Shown here: positions 9,402-17,916 of the stretch, piece by piece | Layout of the letters: every line of letters starts with the position of its first letter | Numbering within the stretch: position 1 is the first letter of the stretch | Position numbers and translations under genes: made by a program | Assembly: GCF_009746565.1 (NCBI RefSeq) | Contig: NZ_WRPN01000014.1 | Location: 1-64,000, forward strand | DNA: 64,000 bases | Reading direction: 5' to 3' | Source of the DNA: Mariniflexile maritimum | GTDB lineage: Bacteria > Bacteroidota > Bacteroidia > Flavobacteriales > Flavobacteriaceae | The notes under the pieces: model-generated | Told to the model about the DNA's origin: nothing | Seen by the model: the letters and a program-made list of their open reading frames with translations, nothing else | The model's database searches: none

Positions 9402-9610
9402 CAAGTTTTTATGAAATAAATAACATTTAAAGATTTAATAATGAAAGATTTAATTAAGTATTATGGCTTGTTTTATAGTAATCTTAAAGTTTTATAGATC
9501 ATTTAGGTTTTGAAAATATACTGATTAAAAGGTTATTAATCATGAAAATATGTTTGTTTTAATTATCAATACTATAATCTATTTTAAATAGAAAAAGTGG
9601 AGGTAATTCT

Positions 9611-10837
9611 CTAAGAAATTTTAGTTAAGGATAATTTACCTTTCAAAATCTTCATATCCTCACTTACTTTTCTATCTAATACTTTTGCATAGTGTTGGGT
9701 AGTTCTCAAATTTTTATGCCCAAGCATTTTACTCACACTTTCAATAGGAACACCATTAGTGAGAGTTACAGTTGTTGCGAAAGTATGTCGGGCAATATGG
9801 AAGGTTAGTTCTTTTTCAATTTCGCAAACAGCTGCTATTTCTTTTAAATAGGCATTCATTTTTTGATTGGATAAAATGGGGAGTAATTTATCTTGATTAT
9901 TACTTTGTGGATGGTTTTCATATTTATCGATTATCATTTGGGTCATTGGTAGTATTGGAATTTTAGAAGCACTTTCGGTTTTTTGTCTATGAGTGAATAT
10001 CCATTGCTCTCCATCAATACCAAAGCTGATATGCGACTTTGTTAAGTTTTTGACATCTATGTAAGCTAAACCAGTAAAGCAGCTAAAAAGGAAGATATCG
10101 CGAACTAAGGATAGTCTTTCTGTTTTAAATTCTTTTTCAATTATAGCTTGAACTTCTTCTTCGGATAAATAAACTCGTTCCACTTCTTTTACTTTTGATT
10201 TATAGTTAGCAAATGGGTTTTTATCGAGCCAATCATTAGCCAAACATATCTTGATAATCTTATTGAAGTTCTTGATGTATTTAACCGCCGTGTTATTAGC
10301 ACAGTTTCTAACACTTCTTAGCCAAAACTCGTAATCGGAGATAAAAGCATGATCAATCTTTGTAATATCGATATCTGAAATATTGTATTTCCATTGCATA
10401 AATTCAATGGTATGCTTGAGTGATGTCGTATAACGCTCTAATGTACCCGAAGCATATTCTTTACCAACTAATTCTTTTATTTTGTTGTTGTGGTCTTGGA
10501 AGATAGGAACGAGCATTCTTTGACGTTCTTCAGTACCAAGTAACTTATTTTTGAAATTTTCTATAGATAGGGTCTCGTTTCGATGAAGCAGTTCCATTTG
10601 TGCATCTAATACTTTTGATTTCATTAAATCAAGGTAACTATTGATTGAACGAGCTTCATCTGTTGTACCTTTCATTTTAGCTAATTCGCTTGACCATTTT
10701 GATTTTTCTACAAACTTTTTGGTACTGAATTCAAGTCGCTTCCCGTCAACTGTTAGTCTTACATAAATTGGAAGTAGTCCATTTGCATTGGCTTTTGTGC
10801 TTTTGGCATAAAAGTGAAGTGTGATTTTTGTTTTCAT
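9611..10837 (-). CDS. Tyrosine recombinase / integrase of a Bacteroidota mobile element
   Basis: About 408 residues from the preferred Met at 10837; an upstream in-frame Met at 10849 adds 4 residues. The order is an arm-binding N-terminal domain (residues 1-85), a SAM-like core-binding domain (about 105-205) and the catalytic domain. The C-terminal box has HIARH, LGHKN and the nucleophile in HYAKV, about 25 residues from the end. The first catalytic Arg, expected in the TGLR segment of box I, is Ala here (FTGLAYIDV), as in CTnDOT-like integrases that lack this Arg. The gene lies about 270 bp from a tRNA-Ser and points away from it, the usual layout of an integrated island. Confidence 0.93.
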   Translation of the reverse strand: MKTKITLHFYAKSTKANANGLLPIYVRLTVDGKRLEFSTKKFVEKSKWSSELAKMKGTTDEARSINSYLDLMKSKVLDAQMELLHRNETLSIENFKNKLLGTEERQRMLVPIFQDHNNKIKELVGKEYASGTLERYTTSLKHTIEFMQWKYNISDIDITKIDHAFISDYEFWLRSVRNCANNTAVKYIKNFNKIIKICLANDWLDKNPFANYKSKVKEVERVYLSEEEVQAIIEKEFKTERLSLVRDIFLFSCFTGLAYIDVKNLTKSHISFGIDGEQWIFTHRQKTESASKIPILPMTQMIIDKYENHPQSNNQDKLLPILSNQKMNAYLKEIAAVCEIEKELTFHIARHTFATTVTLTNGVPIESVSKMLGHKNLRTTQHYAKVLDRKVSEDMKILKGKLSLTKIS

Positions 10838-10963
10838 TGTGGTGACCAATTAATTATTACTCAATTTAAATTCCTAATTGAAATCAAACAAGATGTTTAC
10901 TGACTGAACAAGCTATTGAACCAGTCGTTGAACCCAATGTTTGTAGGTGTTGAGGTAATTTAG

Positions 10964-10997
10964 CGAGACCCTAATTTTTGAATTTTCTAGGGTCTCG
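10964..10997. repeat. Perfect inverted repeat between integrase and tRNA-Ser
   Basis: CGAGACCCTA (10964-10973) and TAGGGTCTCG (10988-10997) form a perfect 10-bp inverted repeat around an AT-rich 14-bp core. It sits upstream of the integrase and just beyond the tRNA terminator. The geometry (short arms, AT-rich core) could be a recombination or integrase-binding site, or simply a hairpin. No second copy was seen in the window. Confidence 0.45.
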
Positions 10998-11053
10998 ATT
11001 TTATCTCGATTTAAATAAGATTGAATGAATAATTTGGAATGTCTGCAAAAGAA

Positions 11054-11087
11054 AAAACCCTGTAAATCATAAGATTTACAGGGTTTT
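11054..11087 (-). terminator. Intrinsic terminator of tRNA-Ser
   Basis: A perfect 15-bp stem, AAAACCCTGTAAATC at 11054-11068 and GATTTACAGGGTTTT at 11073-11087, with a 4-nt loop. It begins 24 bp beyond the 3' end of the tRNA in its direction of transcription and has a T-run on the minus strand. Confidence 0.85.
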
Positions 11088-11110
11088 GCTACCGTTTAGG
11101 ATTTTTTCAG

Positions 11111-11195
11111 CGGAGAAAGAGGGATTCGAACCCCCGGAGGTATTACCCTCAACAGTTTTCAAGACTGCCGCAATCGACCACTCTGCCATTTCTCC
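11111..11195 (-). tRNA. tRNA-Ser (anticodon TGA)
   Basis: An 85-nt class II tRNA on the minus strand. Acceptor arms GGAGAAA (11195-11189) and TTTCTCC (11118-11112) pair fully, with G as discriminator at 11111. The anticodon loop CTTGAAA gives TGA, a long variable arm follows, and the TTCGAAT T-loop is intact. CCA is not encoded. The integrase and AT-rich island begin just past its 3' end, which makes this the likely integration target or landmark. Confidence 0.96.
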
Positions 11196-11358
11196 AGTAT
11201 GTTGGTCTTGTTAGGTATTCCCTGAATGCGGGTGCAAATATAATGTCCTTTTTCTTTCTTTTCAAATAAAAAACATGATTTTTTAAAAATAAATCCCTCA
11301 GTTTTTACTTTCAGTATTTTTTATGTACCATTTCATCGAAAATAACCGTTCCAAAGCG

Positions 11359-11366
11359 TATTTTTG
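11359..11366 (+). promoter_or_regulatory. -7 box upstream of the nitroreductase gene
   Basis: TATTTTTG matches the Bacteroidota -7 consensus TAnnTTTG and lies 20 bp before the start codon. No clear -33 TTTG is visible at the usual spacing, so the call rests on the -7 box alone. Confidence 0.45.
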
Positions 11367-11385
11367 CCAAAATTAAAAAGGCATT

Positions 11386-12015
11386 ATGCAAATTATTGAA
11401 CATCTAAAATGGCGCTACGCCACCAAAAAGTTTGATCCAACAAAAAAGCTTGCTCCCGAAAAAATAGATATTCTTAAACAGGCTTTCAACCTAACCGCAA
11501 CGTCTTTTGGCCTGCAAACCATCAAATTGGTCGTTATCGAAAACCAGAGCTTAAGAGCTCCTTTGGTCCTTCATGCCTACAACCAAAAACAAGTCTTGGA
11601 AGCTTCCCATTTGCTTATAATATGCGTTCAGGAAGATATTCTGGACACCGATGTGATAACCTATTACGACCATATCAAACAAAAAAGAAGCACCTCCGAA
11701 ACCATCTTAAAACCCTACAGGGACGACCTCATTAAAACCATGCGTACAAAGTCTGTTGCCCAACGTCTCGAATGGTCCAAAAACCAAGCCTACATCGCCT
11801 TAGGCAACTTAATGACCGTTTGCGCCATAGAACGTATCGACTCTTGCCCCATGGAAGGATTTATACCCGATGCTATCGACAGCACCCTCGAACTTAACAA
11901 AATAGGATTGAAATCGGTACTGCTCCTCCCCGTTGGATATCGCTCGGAAACCGATATATTTGCAGATTTCGCTAAAGTGAGAAAACCAATTGAAGAAACC
12001 ATTATAGAACTGTAA
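11386..12015 (+). CDS. NAD(P)H-dependent nitroreductase (NfsB-like flavoprotein)
   Basis: A 209-residue member of the nitroreductase family. The start LKWRYATKKFDPTKKL is the family FMN-binding Arg/Lys segment, and residues 37-45 (TATSFGLQT) match the Pro/Ser-rich FMN loop of NfsB-type enzymes (usually SPSSFGLQ). The C-terminal LLPVGYRSETD is the conserved second FMN-binding segment. These enzymes use FMN and NAD(P)H to reduce nitroaromatics, quinones or flavins in the cytosol. The kdnA-like gene follows 75 bp downstream on the same strand. No signal peptide. The physiological substrate is unknown. Confidence 0.92.
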   Translation: MQIIEHLKWRYATKKFDPTKKLAPEKIDILKQAFNLTATSFGLQTIKLVVIENQSLRAPLVLHAYNQKQVLEASHLLIICVQEDILDTDVITYYDHIKQKRSTSETILKPYRDDLIKTMRTKSVAQRLEWSKNQAYIALGNLMTVCAIERIDSCPMEGFIPDAIDSTLELNKIGLKSVLLLPVGYRSETDIFADFAKVRKPIEETIIEL

Positions 12016-12089
12016 AAAACAGTTCCAACAACGCCTCAATGCCTAATTTAAAACAGGTAACCTAAAACATCAAATTAAAAATACACGCT

Positions 12090-13283
12090 ATGCCAGGATT
12101 TGAATTATTTGGAAATTTAGAAAAAAAAGAAGTAACCGATGTGCTTGAAAACGGTGTGCTGATGCGCTACGGTTTTGACGGTATGCGCAACGGCCATTGG
12201 AAAGCTAAAGAGCTTGAAAAAGAGCTACAAAACACCTTTCAAGTAAACCATGCACAATTGGTATCAAGCGGAACAGCTGCCATTTCGGTTGCCTTGGCAG
12301 CAGCAGGTATTGGCGCTGGCGACGAGGTTATTTTACCAACCTTTACTTTTGTAGCCAGCTTTGAAGCCGTTATGATGCTGGGCGCTATTCCTGTTTTGGT
12401 GGATATTGATGACACCCTAACCCTATGTCCAAAAGCGGTTGAAAAGGCTGTAACACCAAAAACGAAAGCAATTATGGTGGTACAGATGTGCGGCAGTATG
12501 GCCAACATGGATGCGCTCCAAATAATATCCAAAAAACACGATTTACTGCTTATAGAGGATGCATGTCAAGCCATAGGCGCAACTTACAAAGGCAAGCCGC
12601 TAGGTAGTATAGGCCAGTTGGGGTGCTTTTCGTTCGATTTTGTAAAAACCATAACCTGTGGCGAAGGTGGCGCGGTTATTACCAACAACAAACAATACTA
12701 CACCAATGCCGACCATTACAGCGACCACGGGCATGACCATACTGGCACCGATAGGGGTGCCGAATCGCATCCTTTTTTAGGGTATAACTTCCGGATTTCC
12801 GAACTTCATGCGGCGGTTGGGTTGGCACAGATAAAGCGGTTGCCCGAGTTTTTAAGTATTCAAAAGAAAAATTATAGTATGCTTCGCGAAGCATTGGCCC
12901 AAATTCCTGAGGTTACCTTTAGAACGGTGCCAGAAGGGGGTATAGAAAATTTCAGCTTTTTAAATTTCTTCCTGCCAAGTTTGGAAATTACCACAAAAGT
13001 TTCGGAACAATTTAGCCAACAAGGCATTGATGGCTGTTTTCATTATTACAACAATAATTGGCACTACGTTCGTAAATGGGCACATTTAAAAGAACTAAAG
13101 TCGTTGTTTCCTGTTCCCAATGAAGTGAAAGAGGGCTTAAAATACCTTCAAACGAACGATTTTTCCCAATCCGATCATTATGTATCCAGAAATCTGTCGT
13201 GTTTAATAAAATTATCGTGGACTGAAGAGCAGGTGCAAGCACGCGCCCTTAAAATGGTTGAAATTATTAAAAGTATTTTATAG
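12090..13283 (+). CDS. kdnA: Kdo8N transaminase (KdnA-like; 8-amino-3,8-dideoxy-octulosonate synthesis)
   Basis: A 397-residue DegT/DnrJ/EryC1/StrS-family PLP enzyme. The PLP Lys is K186 in SFDFVKTITCGEGG, the ring-nitrogen Asp is D158 in IEDACQ, and SGTAA (60-64) holds the phosphate. From memory, the MPGFELFG start, the SFDxVKTITCGEGG box and the SDHGHDHTGTDRGAE segment match KdnA of Shewanella, which converts an 8-oxidised Kdo to 8-amino-Kdo for lipopolysaccharide. The KdnB oxidase that normally makes its substrate is not next to it; a nitroreductase lies upstream instead. General family is certain, the KdnA subfamily likely. Confidence 0.8.
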   Translation: MPGFELFGNLEKKEVTDVLENGVLMRYGFDGMRNGHWKAKELEKELQNTFQVNHAQLVSSGTAAISVALAAAGIGAGDEVILPTFTFVASFEAVMMLGAIPVLVDIDDTLTLCPKAVEKAVTPKTKAIMVVQMCGSMANMDALQIISKKHDLLLIEDACQAIGATYKGKPLGSIGQLGCFSFDFVKTITCGEGGAVITNNKQYYTNADHYSDHGHDHTGTDRGAESHPFLGYNFRISELHAAVGLAQIKRLPEFLSIQKKNYSMLREALAQIPEVTFRTVPEGGIENFSFLNFFLPSLEITTKVSEQFSQQGIDGCFHYYNNNWHYVRKWAHLKELKSLFPVPNEVKEGLKYLQTNDFSQSDHYVSRNLSCLIKLSWTEEQVQARALKMVEIIKSIL

Positions 13284-13372
13284 TATTTACTTCACGTAAT
13301 TTTAATACAGATAAAATTAAAGCATAAACATTTGATTATTAGTAATTTATTTTCTAATTTTAAATTATTGGA

Positions 13373-13424
13373 AATGCCTTACGCAGGACTCCATTATTTA
13401 ATTTAAGGCATGGTTCCTTTTTTT
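13373..13424 (+). terminator. Possible terminator after the kdnA-like gene
   Basis: ATGCCTTA and TTAAGGCAT flank a 22-bp loop (about 13373-13410), followed by a T-run at about 13418-13425. The long loop makes it a weak terminator. The rest of the 273-bp gap shows nothing clear. Confidence 0.4.
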
Positions 13425-13556
13425 AATAAAAGGGTATGTTTGAAATAGTTCCTTTTTGAATTGTTAATAGCAAAAATACCGTTCAATAGAAGTAATTGTA
13501 ATTGGAAATGCTCACATTTTCAATACAATGAGATGTAACTATATATTAACCATTAA

Positions 13557-14696
13557 ATGCCAATAATTATGAAACAAATGCTACTTTTCGCGACTTGCAC
13601 CCTGTGTTTGTTGGTCGTTTTCCCTTGTGCTTCGCAAACTGTTTACAAACTAGACCAACTTTTAAGTTATGATAACGACTCCAACGTTCCGGCCGTTTGG
13701 GAACAGCAAACCACATTGCAATTTACCTATGCCAACGGTGGCAATAAAGAAACCAAGATACTGGCACTATCTTTTCCTGAAGGCGATAATTTGTACCAAG
13801 TAATTAAAACCTATAATGCAGGCAATTATGTTCAATTGGAAGTGGTTCAATATTGGAATGAAAGTTTATCGCAATGGTATGATGCCTCACAAACCATTTA
13901 CACCTACGATGAGTCAAATAATTTAATTGAGGAAAAAGCTCAAACATACAATCCCATTACAATGGGATATCTCAACAATTATAGGGTTTTGAATGGTTAT
14001 AGCGGCAATAATTTAACAACCGAAACCCGCCAAACATGGAATATAGGCACCAATACTTGGCTAAACATCGAAAAAAACGATTATACCTACTCGGGTAATT
14101 TGCCCACTTTAAAAATCTCCAGTACTTGGGATACCCCAAGCATGTCTTGGATACCCAACGAGCGGGATACCCCAACTTACTCAGGTAATTTGGTTACCAA
14201 TGTTAAGGTGGACAAATATAATGGGGGCGTTTGGGAAGATTACGAAAGGATTGCCTTTACTTACAACGGGCAAGGTTTGGAAACGGAATATTTAAGCGAA
14301 ATATGGAATGGTGCCGCATGGGTAAATGAATATAAAGACACCAGTATTTATGATGCCAATGGAAACCGTTTGGAATTTATTGAAGCCGTTTGGAACGGTA
14401 CCGAGTGGGTTGGCGAACAACGGGTTGTAGCTTCTTATTCTATTGCATCGCCTTTAGCAACACGTTCCTTTGAAGTTGAAAGTTTCAAGGTATATCCAAA
14501 TCCAGCATCCAATTTTATTACTGTTTCTTCTAATATACCTATTAACAATTTTGAAATGTATGATGTTTTGGGCAAAAAAGTCTTGTCTTCTTCTGAAGGC
14601 AAACAAATTAATATCGAGCACTTAAAATCTGGGGTTTATATATTAAAAGCATTTGGAAATAACCAAAGTGCAACCCAACGCGTGATCAAAAAATAG
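13557..14696 (+). CDS. Secreted tandem-repeat protein with T9SS type A sorting domain
   Basis: 379 residues. A signal peptide covers about residues 1-27 (an alternative Met at 13569 would shorten it by four residues). Residues about 95-290 hold about seven imperfect repeats of 30-40 residues built on W/YN...W plus YTY...GN, for example WNIGTNTWLN, WDTPSMSWIPN, WNGAAWVNEY and WNGTEWVGEQ. The last 75 residues are a T9SS C-terminal domain starting FKVYPNPASNFITV and ending in GVYILKAFGNNQSATQRVIKK, the signal for export through type IX secretion and attachment to the surface. The repeats resemble YD/RHS-like beta strands; binding or structural roles are possible, with no enzyme motif seen. Confidence 0.9.
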   Translation: MPIIMKQMLLFATCTLCLLVVFPCASQTVYKLDQLLSYDNDSNVPAVWEQQTTLQFTYANGGNKETKILALSFPEGDNLYQVIKTYNAGNYVQLEVVQYWNESLSQWYDASQTIYTYDESNNLIEEKAQTYNPITMGYLNNYRVLNGYSGNNLTTETRQTWNIGTNTWLNIEKNDYTYSGNLPTLKISSTWDTPSMSWIPNERDTPTYSGNLVTNVKVDKYNGGVWEDYERIAFTYNGQGLETEYLSEIWNGAAWVNEYKDTSIYDANGNRLEFIEAVWNGTEWVGEQRVVASYSIASPLATRSFEVESFKVYPNPASNFITVSSNIPINNFEMYDVLGKKVLSSSEGKQINIEHLKSGVYILKAFGNNQSATQRVIKK

Positions 14697-14766
14697 AAAT
14701 ACAACAAAGGTAATTACTTAAATGAAGAGGTTGGTTTTAAGTTTCTGTGCTTAAACCGGCCTTTTT

Positions 14767-15927
14767 TTAATAGTTTATATAATCTACAATCTCAATGCCA
14801 TAACCAATCAAACCAACACGTTTACGCTGTTGCGTATTGGAAATTAAACACAATTTATGGATATCCAAATCGTGTAAAATTTGTGCACCAATACCAAAAT
14901 CGCGTGTATCCATAGCGAGTTTTGGCGCTTTAAAAATATGATTGGGCTGTTGGTTTTCTTTTATTACCGCCAACCTATTCAAAATATCCATAGATGGTAT
15001 TTCTTGATTGATGAAAATAACAGCGCCTTTGTTCGCATCGTTAATCACTTTAAACATGGCCTCTAGTTGCTTATCCACATTATTGGTAAGTGTGCCTAAA
15101 ATATCATTGTTGATTAATGATGAATTTATACGGGTAGGTACTTCTTCCTGTGCGTTCCAGCTACCTTTTGTTAAGGCAATATGTATTTGGTTGTTTGTGG
15201 TTTGTTTGTAAGCGCGCAATCTAAAATTGCCAAAACGTGTTTCAATTTGAAAATCTTCCTTTTTCTCGATTAACGAGTCGTGCTGCATTCTATAGGCCAC
15301 CAAATCTTCAATGGAAACAATTTTTAAATCCAGTTTTTTGGCAACTTCAATAAGTTCGGGTAGGCGTGCCATGGTACCATCTTCGTTCATAATCTCTACA
15401 ATGACGCCTGCGGGTTTTAAGCCTGCAAGTCGGGCAAAATCGATGGCAGCTTCGGTATGTCCTGTACGGCGCAGTACCCCGCCCTCTTTAGCCACTAACG
15501 GAAAAATATGCCCTGGCCTCGACAAATCGAAAGGTTTTATATTGGGGTCTGTAAGTGCTTTTACTGTTTTGGCCCTATCAATTGCTGAAATACCGGTGGT
15601 TACCCCGTGCCCTCTTAAATCTACCGAAACGGTAAATGCCGTTTCCATGTGGTCGGTATTGTTTCTAACCATCATGTTAAGGTCCAATTCTTTGCAACGA
15701 TTTTCAGTAAGTGGCGTACAAATAAGCCCTCTACCTTGAGTTGCCATGAAGTTTATCATTTCGGGAGTCACTTTATCGGCTGCAGCCACAAAATCGCCTT
15801 CATTTTCGCGGTTTTCATCATCAACAACAATAATTACTTTGCCGTTTCTAATGTCTTCTATGGCTTCTTCAATAGTGTTTAATTTAAAATTGCAAGCTGT
15901 GTTTGGTATCATGGTTTCAGTTATCAT
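14767..15927 (-). CDS. ribB: 3,4-dihydroxy-2-butanone-4-phosphate synthase with degenerate GTP cyclohydrolase II domain
   Basis: 386 residues. The first domain (about residues 14-205) is an intact DHBP synthase: DDENRENEGDF is the Mg/catalytic loop, RPGHIFPL and RRTGHTEAAIDFARLAGL the substrate-binding segments. It makes the four-carbon precursor of riboflavin from ribulose 5-phosphate. The second domain (about 215-386) aligns with GTP cyclohydrolase II (RibA), but the zinc Cys cluster (CxxGD...CxC) is gone; in its place TRINSSLINNDILGTLTN carries no Cys. The second domain is therefore probably inactive or structural. The minus-strand order ftsK / lolA / LptF-G / ribB is a familiar flavobacterial cluster. 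Confidence 0.92.
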   Translation of the reverse strand: MITETMIPNTACNFKLNTIEEAIEDIRNGKVIIVVDDENRENEGDFVAAADKVTPEMINFMATQGRGLICTPLTENRCKELDLNMMVRNNTDHMETAFTVSVDLRGHGVTTGISAIDRAKTVKALTDPNIKPFDLSRPGHIFPLVAKEGGVLRRTGHTEAAIDFARLAGLKPAGVIVEIMNEDGTMARLPELIEVAKKLDLKIVSIEDLVAYRMQHDSLIEKKEDFQIETRFGNFRLRAYKQTTNNQIHIALTKGSWNAQEEVPTRINSSLINNDILGTLTNNVDKQLEAMFKVINDANKGAVIFINQEIPSMDILNRLAVIKENQQPNHIFKAPKLAMDTRDFGIGAQILHDLDIHKLCLISNTQQRKRVGLIGYGIEIVDYINY

Positions 15928-15943
15928 AGCGCAAAGATATTGG

Positions 15944-17905
15944 TTATTTTAAAGAATCAAGGCAATTTTGTTTCAAGTCTTCCTGAATTTTAACATTTAA
16001 GAAAACGTGGGTGATAAAGTAAAACGGAAATCCTATAACCAACAAAAATGGGTTTGGATTTTTATCCTTGTTTTTCAAATGCTTATAGAATTTGAATATG
16101 TTTAGCAACGATTTAATATAGTAAACTACAAATAAAAATATCGACACATAACATAGTTGTATGGATGCTATGGCCAACGATGGCAGTTTATTGTTTTTAA
16201 ACACAAAATGAAGAATGAGCAACACTACCCCCAAGACGTATAAAGTAATGGCGAAATTTGAATGGTCTTTATAATCTTTGACCATGCGCTCTGAAACATC
16301 AAAACTCGTATCCAAACACAAGCCCTGTTCGCGCAATTGCTGGGTTGTTATACCTCGTTTATTAAGTAGGTTAAGTGCCTCAAATCGGGCATTTTCATCT
16401 AGGTTTAGTGTTTGGTAGTTTGTAATTACGTTTAACAAGGCGTCATTCTTATAAGCGTTTAAAAAGGTGTAACTCACACTGTCCTTTTCTTTAATATGGA
16501 ACACTTTTTTTAAGGGCTCTAAAATACTGTCAAATTCAAACAATCCTTTATCGGCGGTGGCACGCTTGGTTAAAAATATGCCAAGTGGCAGCATGACCAA
16601 TGTAGAAAACCAACTTGCCAATATGGGGTTGAAACTTCCGTTTCGGGCACTGTTTGTAGCAAAAATACCAATAAAATGGTAGGTTAAAAACAATATGATG
16701 GCCACGACCATGGGAAGCCCAATACCGCCCTTACGGATAAGAGCCCCAAGGGGCGCGCCCACAAAAAATAGGATTACACAGGCAAAACCCAAAGCAAATT
16801 TTTCGTGCAGGGAAATAATGTGCTTGTTTAACCATTCTTTTGAAACCTTCTGGTTTGCTTCCTTAGTTTCTATAAGTTGTTTTGCCGCTGAAAGACTGTT
16901 TAGTGCCATATCAACCATTTCTTGTTTTTTTGTGGTATCAAATACGTCTAAAATGGGCCCTAAATAAACAGAGTCTTTTGAAACTTCTTTTAGCATGGCG
17001 GTGTTGGCAACATTGGAATACCGCAAAAGGCTTTGTGAAAACATATCTTGTTCAAGGTCTTGCTTTTTTTCCAAGGAATCGATGGTCTTGTTCAATCCAA
17101 CAACATTTAGCATGTTGTACTTGTCGGTTTGGTCTTGTTCATCAAAATCGACATTATTCATTTGCGACAGGTCGATATTGATGATGTACTTTTGAAATTT
17201 GCTTTTGGCAAAAGGTTTTTTCTCCCTTGATTTCAGGCTTCTTGTGGAAACATCGTTATAATAATTGCCGTCGCGTAAAATAAGCTTTAAAACGTTTGAA
17301 TCTTTTTCGCTGGCAAGTTCGCCCGTTTTCGACCTAATTACGGTGGCATTGGTTCGCCCGTTGGTGCCTTTTATATGAATGGTTACATCGTCAAGATACT
17401 GGTCCCTATCCCCGTGCTTGTTTGTGAATTTAAGATTGTAAGTACCTACATCGTTAAATTGCCCTTTGGCCAGTAACATGGCGGGTTTTAATTTTGCAAT
17501 GTTCCTGCGAAGGTTATAGGAATTGACTTCCGACCAAGGAATAACGTTGTTTGAAAAGAAAAAGGTAACAATGCCCAGAATTACGATAAAAATACTTAGC
17601 CCAGACATGGCACGTTGTAATGAAATACCAGTTGATTTCATGGCGGCAAACTCGTAATTTTCGGCAAAACTACCAAAAACCATGATGGAAGCCAGCAAGA
17701 TAGTGAGTGGCAATACCAACGGAATAAGCTTGGGCATAAAATAGACCAAAAACTTAACAATAACCTCTATATCAAGGTCTTTACCAGACAATTCCCTGAT
17801 ATACAACCAAATGGTCTGTAAAACAAAAATCAGCATGAGTATAATAAACACGCTGAAGAAAGTTTTAAGATAGGTTGTTAGTATGTATCGGTCTAATATT
17901 TTCAA
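15944..17905 (-). CDS. LptF/LptG-family permease, long form
   Basis: 653 residues, well above the approximately 360 of proteobacterial LptF/G. N-terminal TM segments (about residues 14-34, 55-80, 97-120) with MKILDRYILTTYLKTF and ENYEFAAMKSTGISLQRAM match the YjgP/YjgQ family, followed by a periplasmic beta-jellyroll (about 140-365), TM segments near 380-450, and an extra C-terminal part with two further TMs near 560-625. It extracts lipopolysaccharide from the inner membrane together with LptB. The neighbour lolA is another envelope-transport gene. F or G identity cannot be told from this sequence. Confidence 0.92.
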   Translation of the reverse strand: MKILDRYILTTYLKTFFSVFIILMLIFVLQTIWLYIRELSGKDLDIEVIVKFLVYFMPKLIPLVLPLTILLASIMVFGSFAENYEFAAMKSTGISLQRAMSGLSIFIVILGIVTFFFSNNVIPWSEVNSYNLRRNIAKLKPAMLLAKGQFNDVGTYNLKFTNKHGDRDQYLDDVTIHIKGTNGRTNATVIRSKTGELASEKDSNVLKLILRDGNYYNDVSTRSLKSREKKPFAKSKFQKYIINIDLSQMNNVDFDEQDQTDKYNMLNVVGLNKTIDSLEKKQDLEQDMFSQSLLRYSNVANTAMLKEVSKDSVYLGPILDVFDTTKKQEMVDMALNSLSAAKQLIETKEANQKVSKEWLNKHIISLHEKFALGFACVILFFVGAPLGALIRKGGIGLPMVVAIILFLTYHFIGIFATNSARNGSFNPILASWFSTLVMLPLGIFLTKRATADKGLFEFDSILEPLKKVFHIKEKDSVSYTFLNAYKNDALLNVITNYQTLNLDENARFEALNLLNKRGITTQQLREQGLCLDTSFDVSERMVKDYKDHSNFAITLYVLGVVLLILHFVFKNNKLPSLAIASIQLCYVSIFLFVVYYIKSLLNIFKFYKHLKNKDKNPNPFLLVIGFPFYFITHVFLNVKIQEDLKQNCLDSLK

Positions 17906-17916
17906 GTGGCCGTTGC

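Noticed and set aside
11111-11195. Direct repeat of the tRNA-Ser 3' end as attL
   Set aside because: I looked for another copy of the tRNA 3' end within the window and saw none; the far end of the island is outside.
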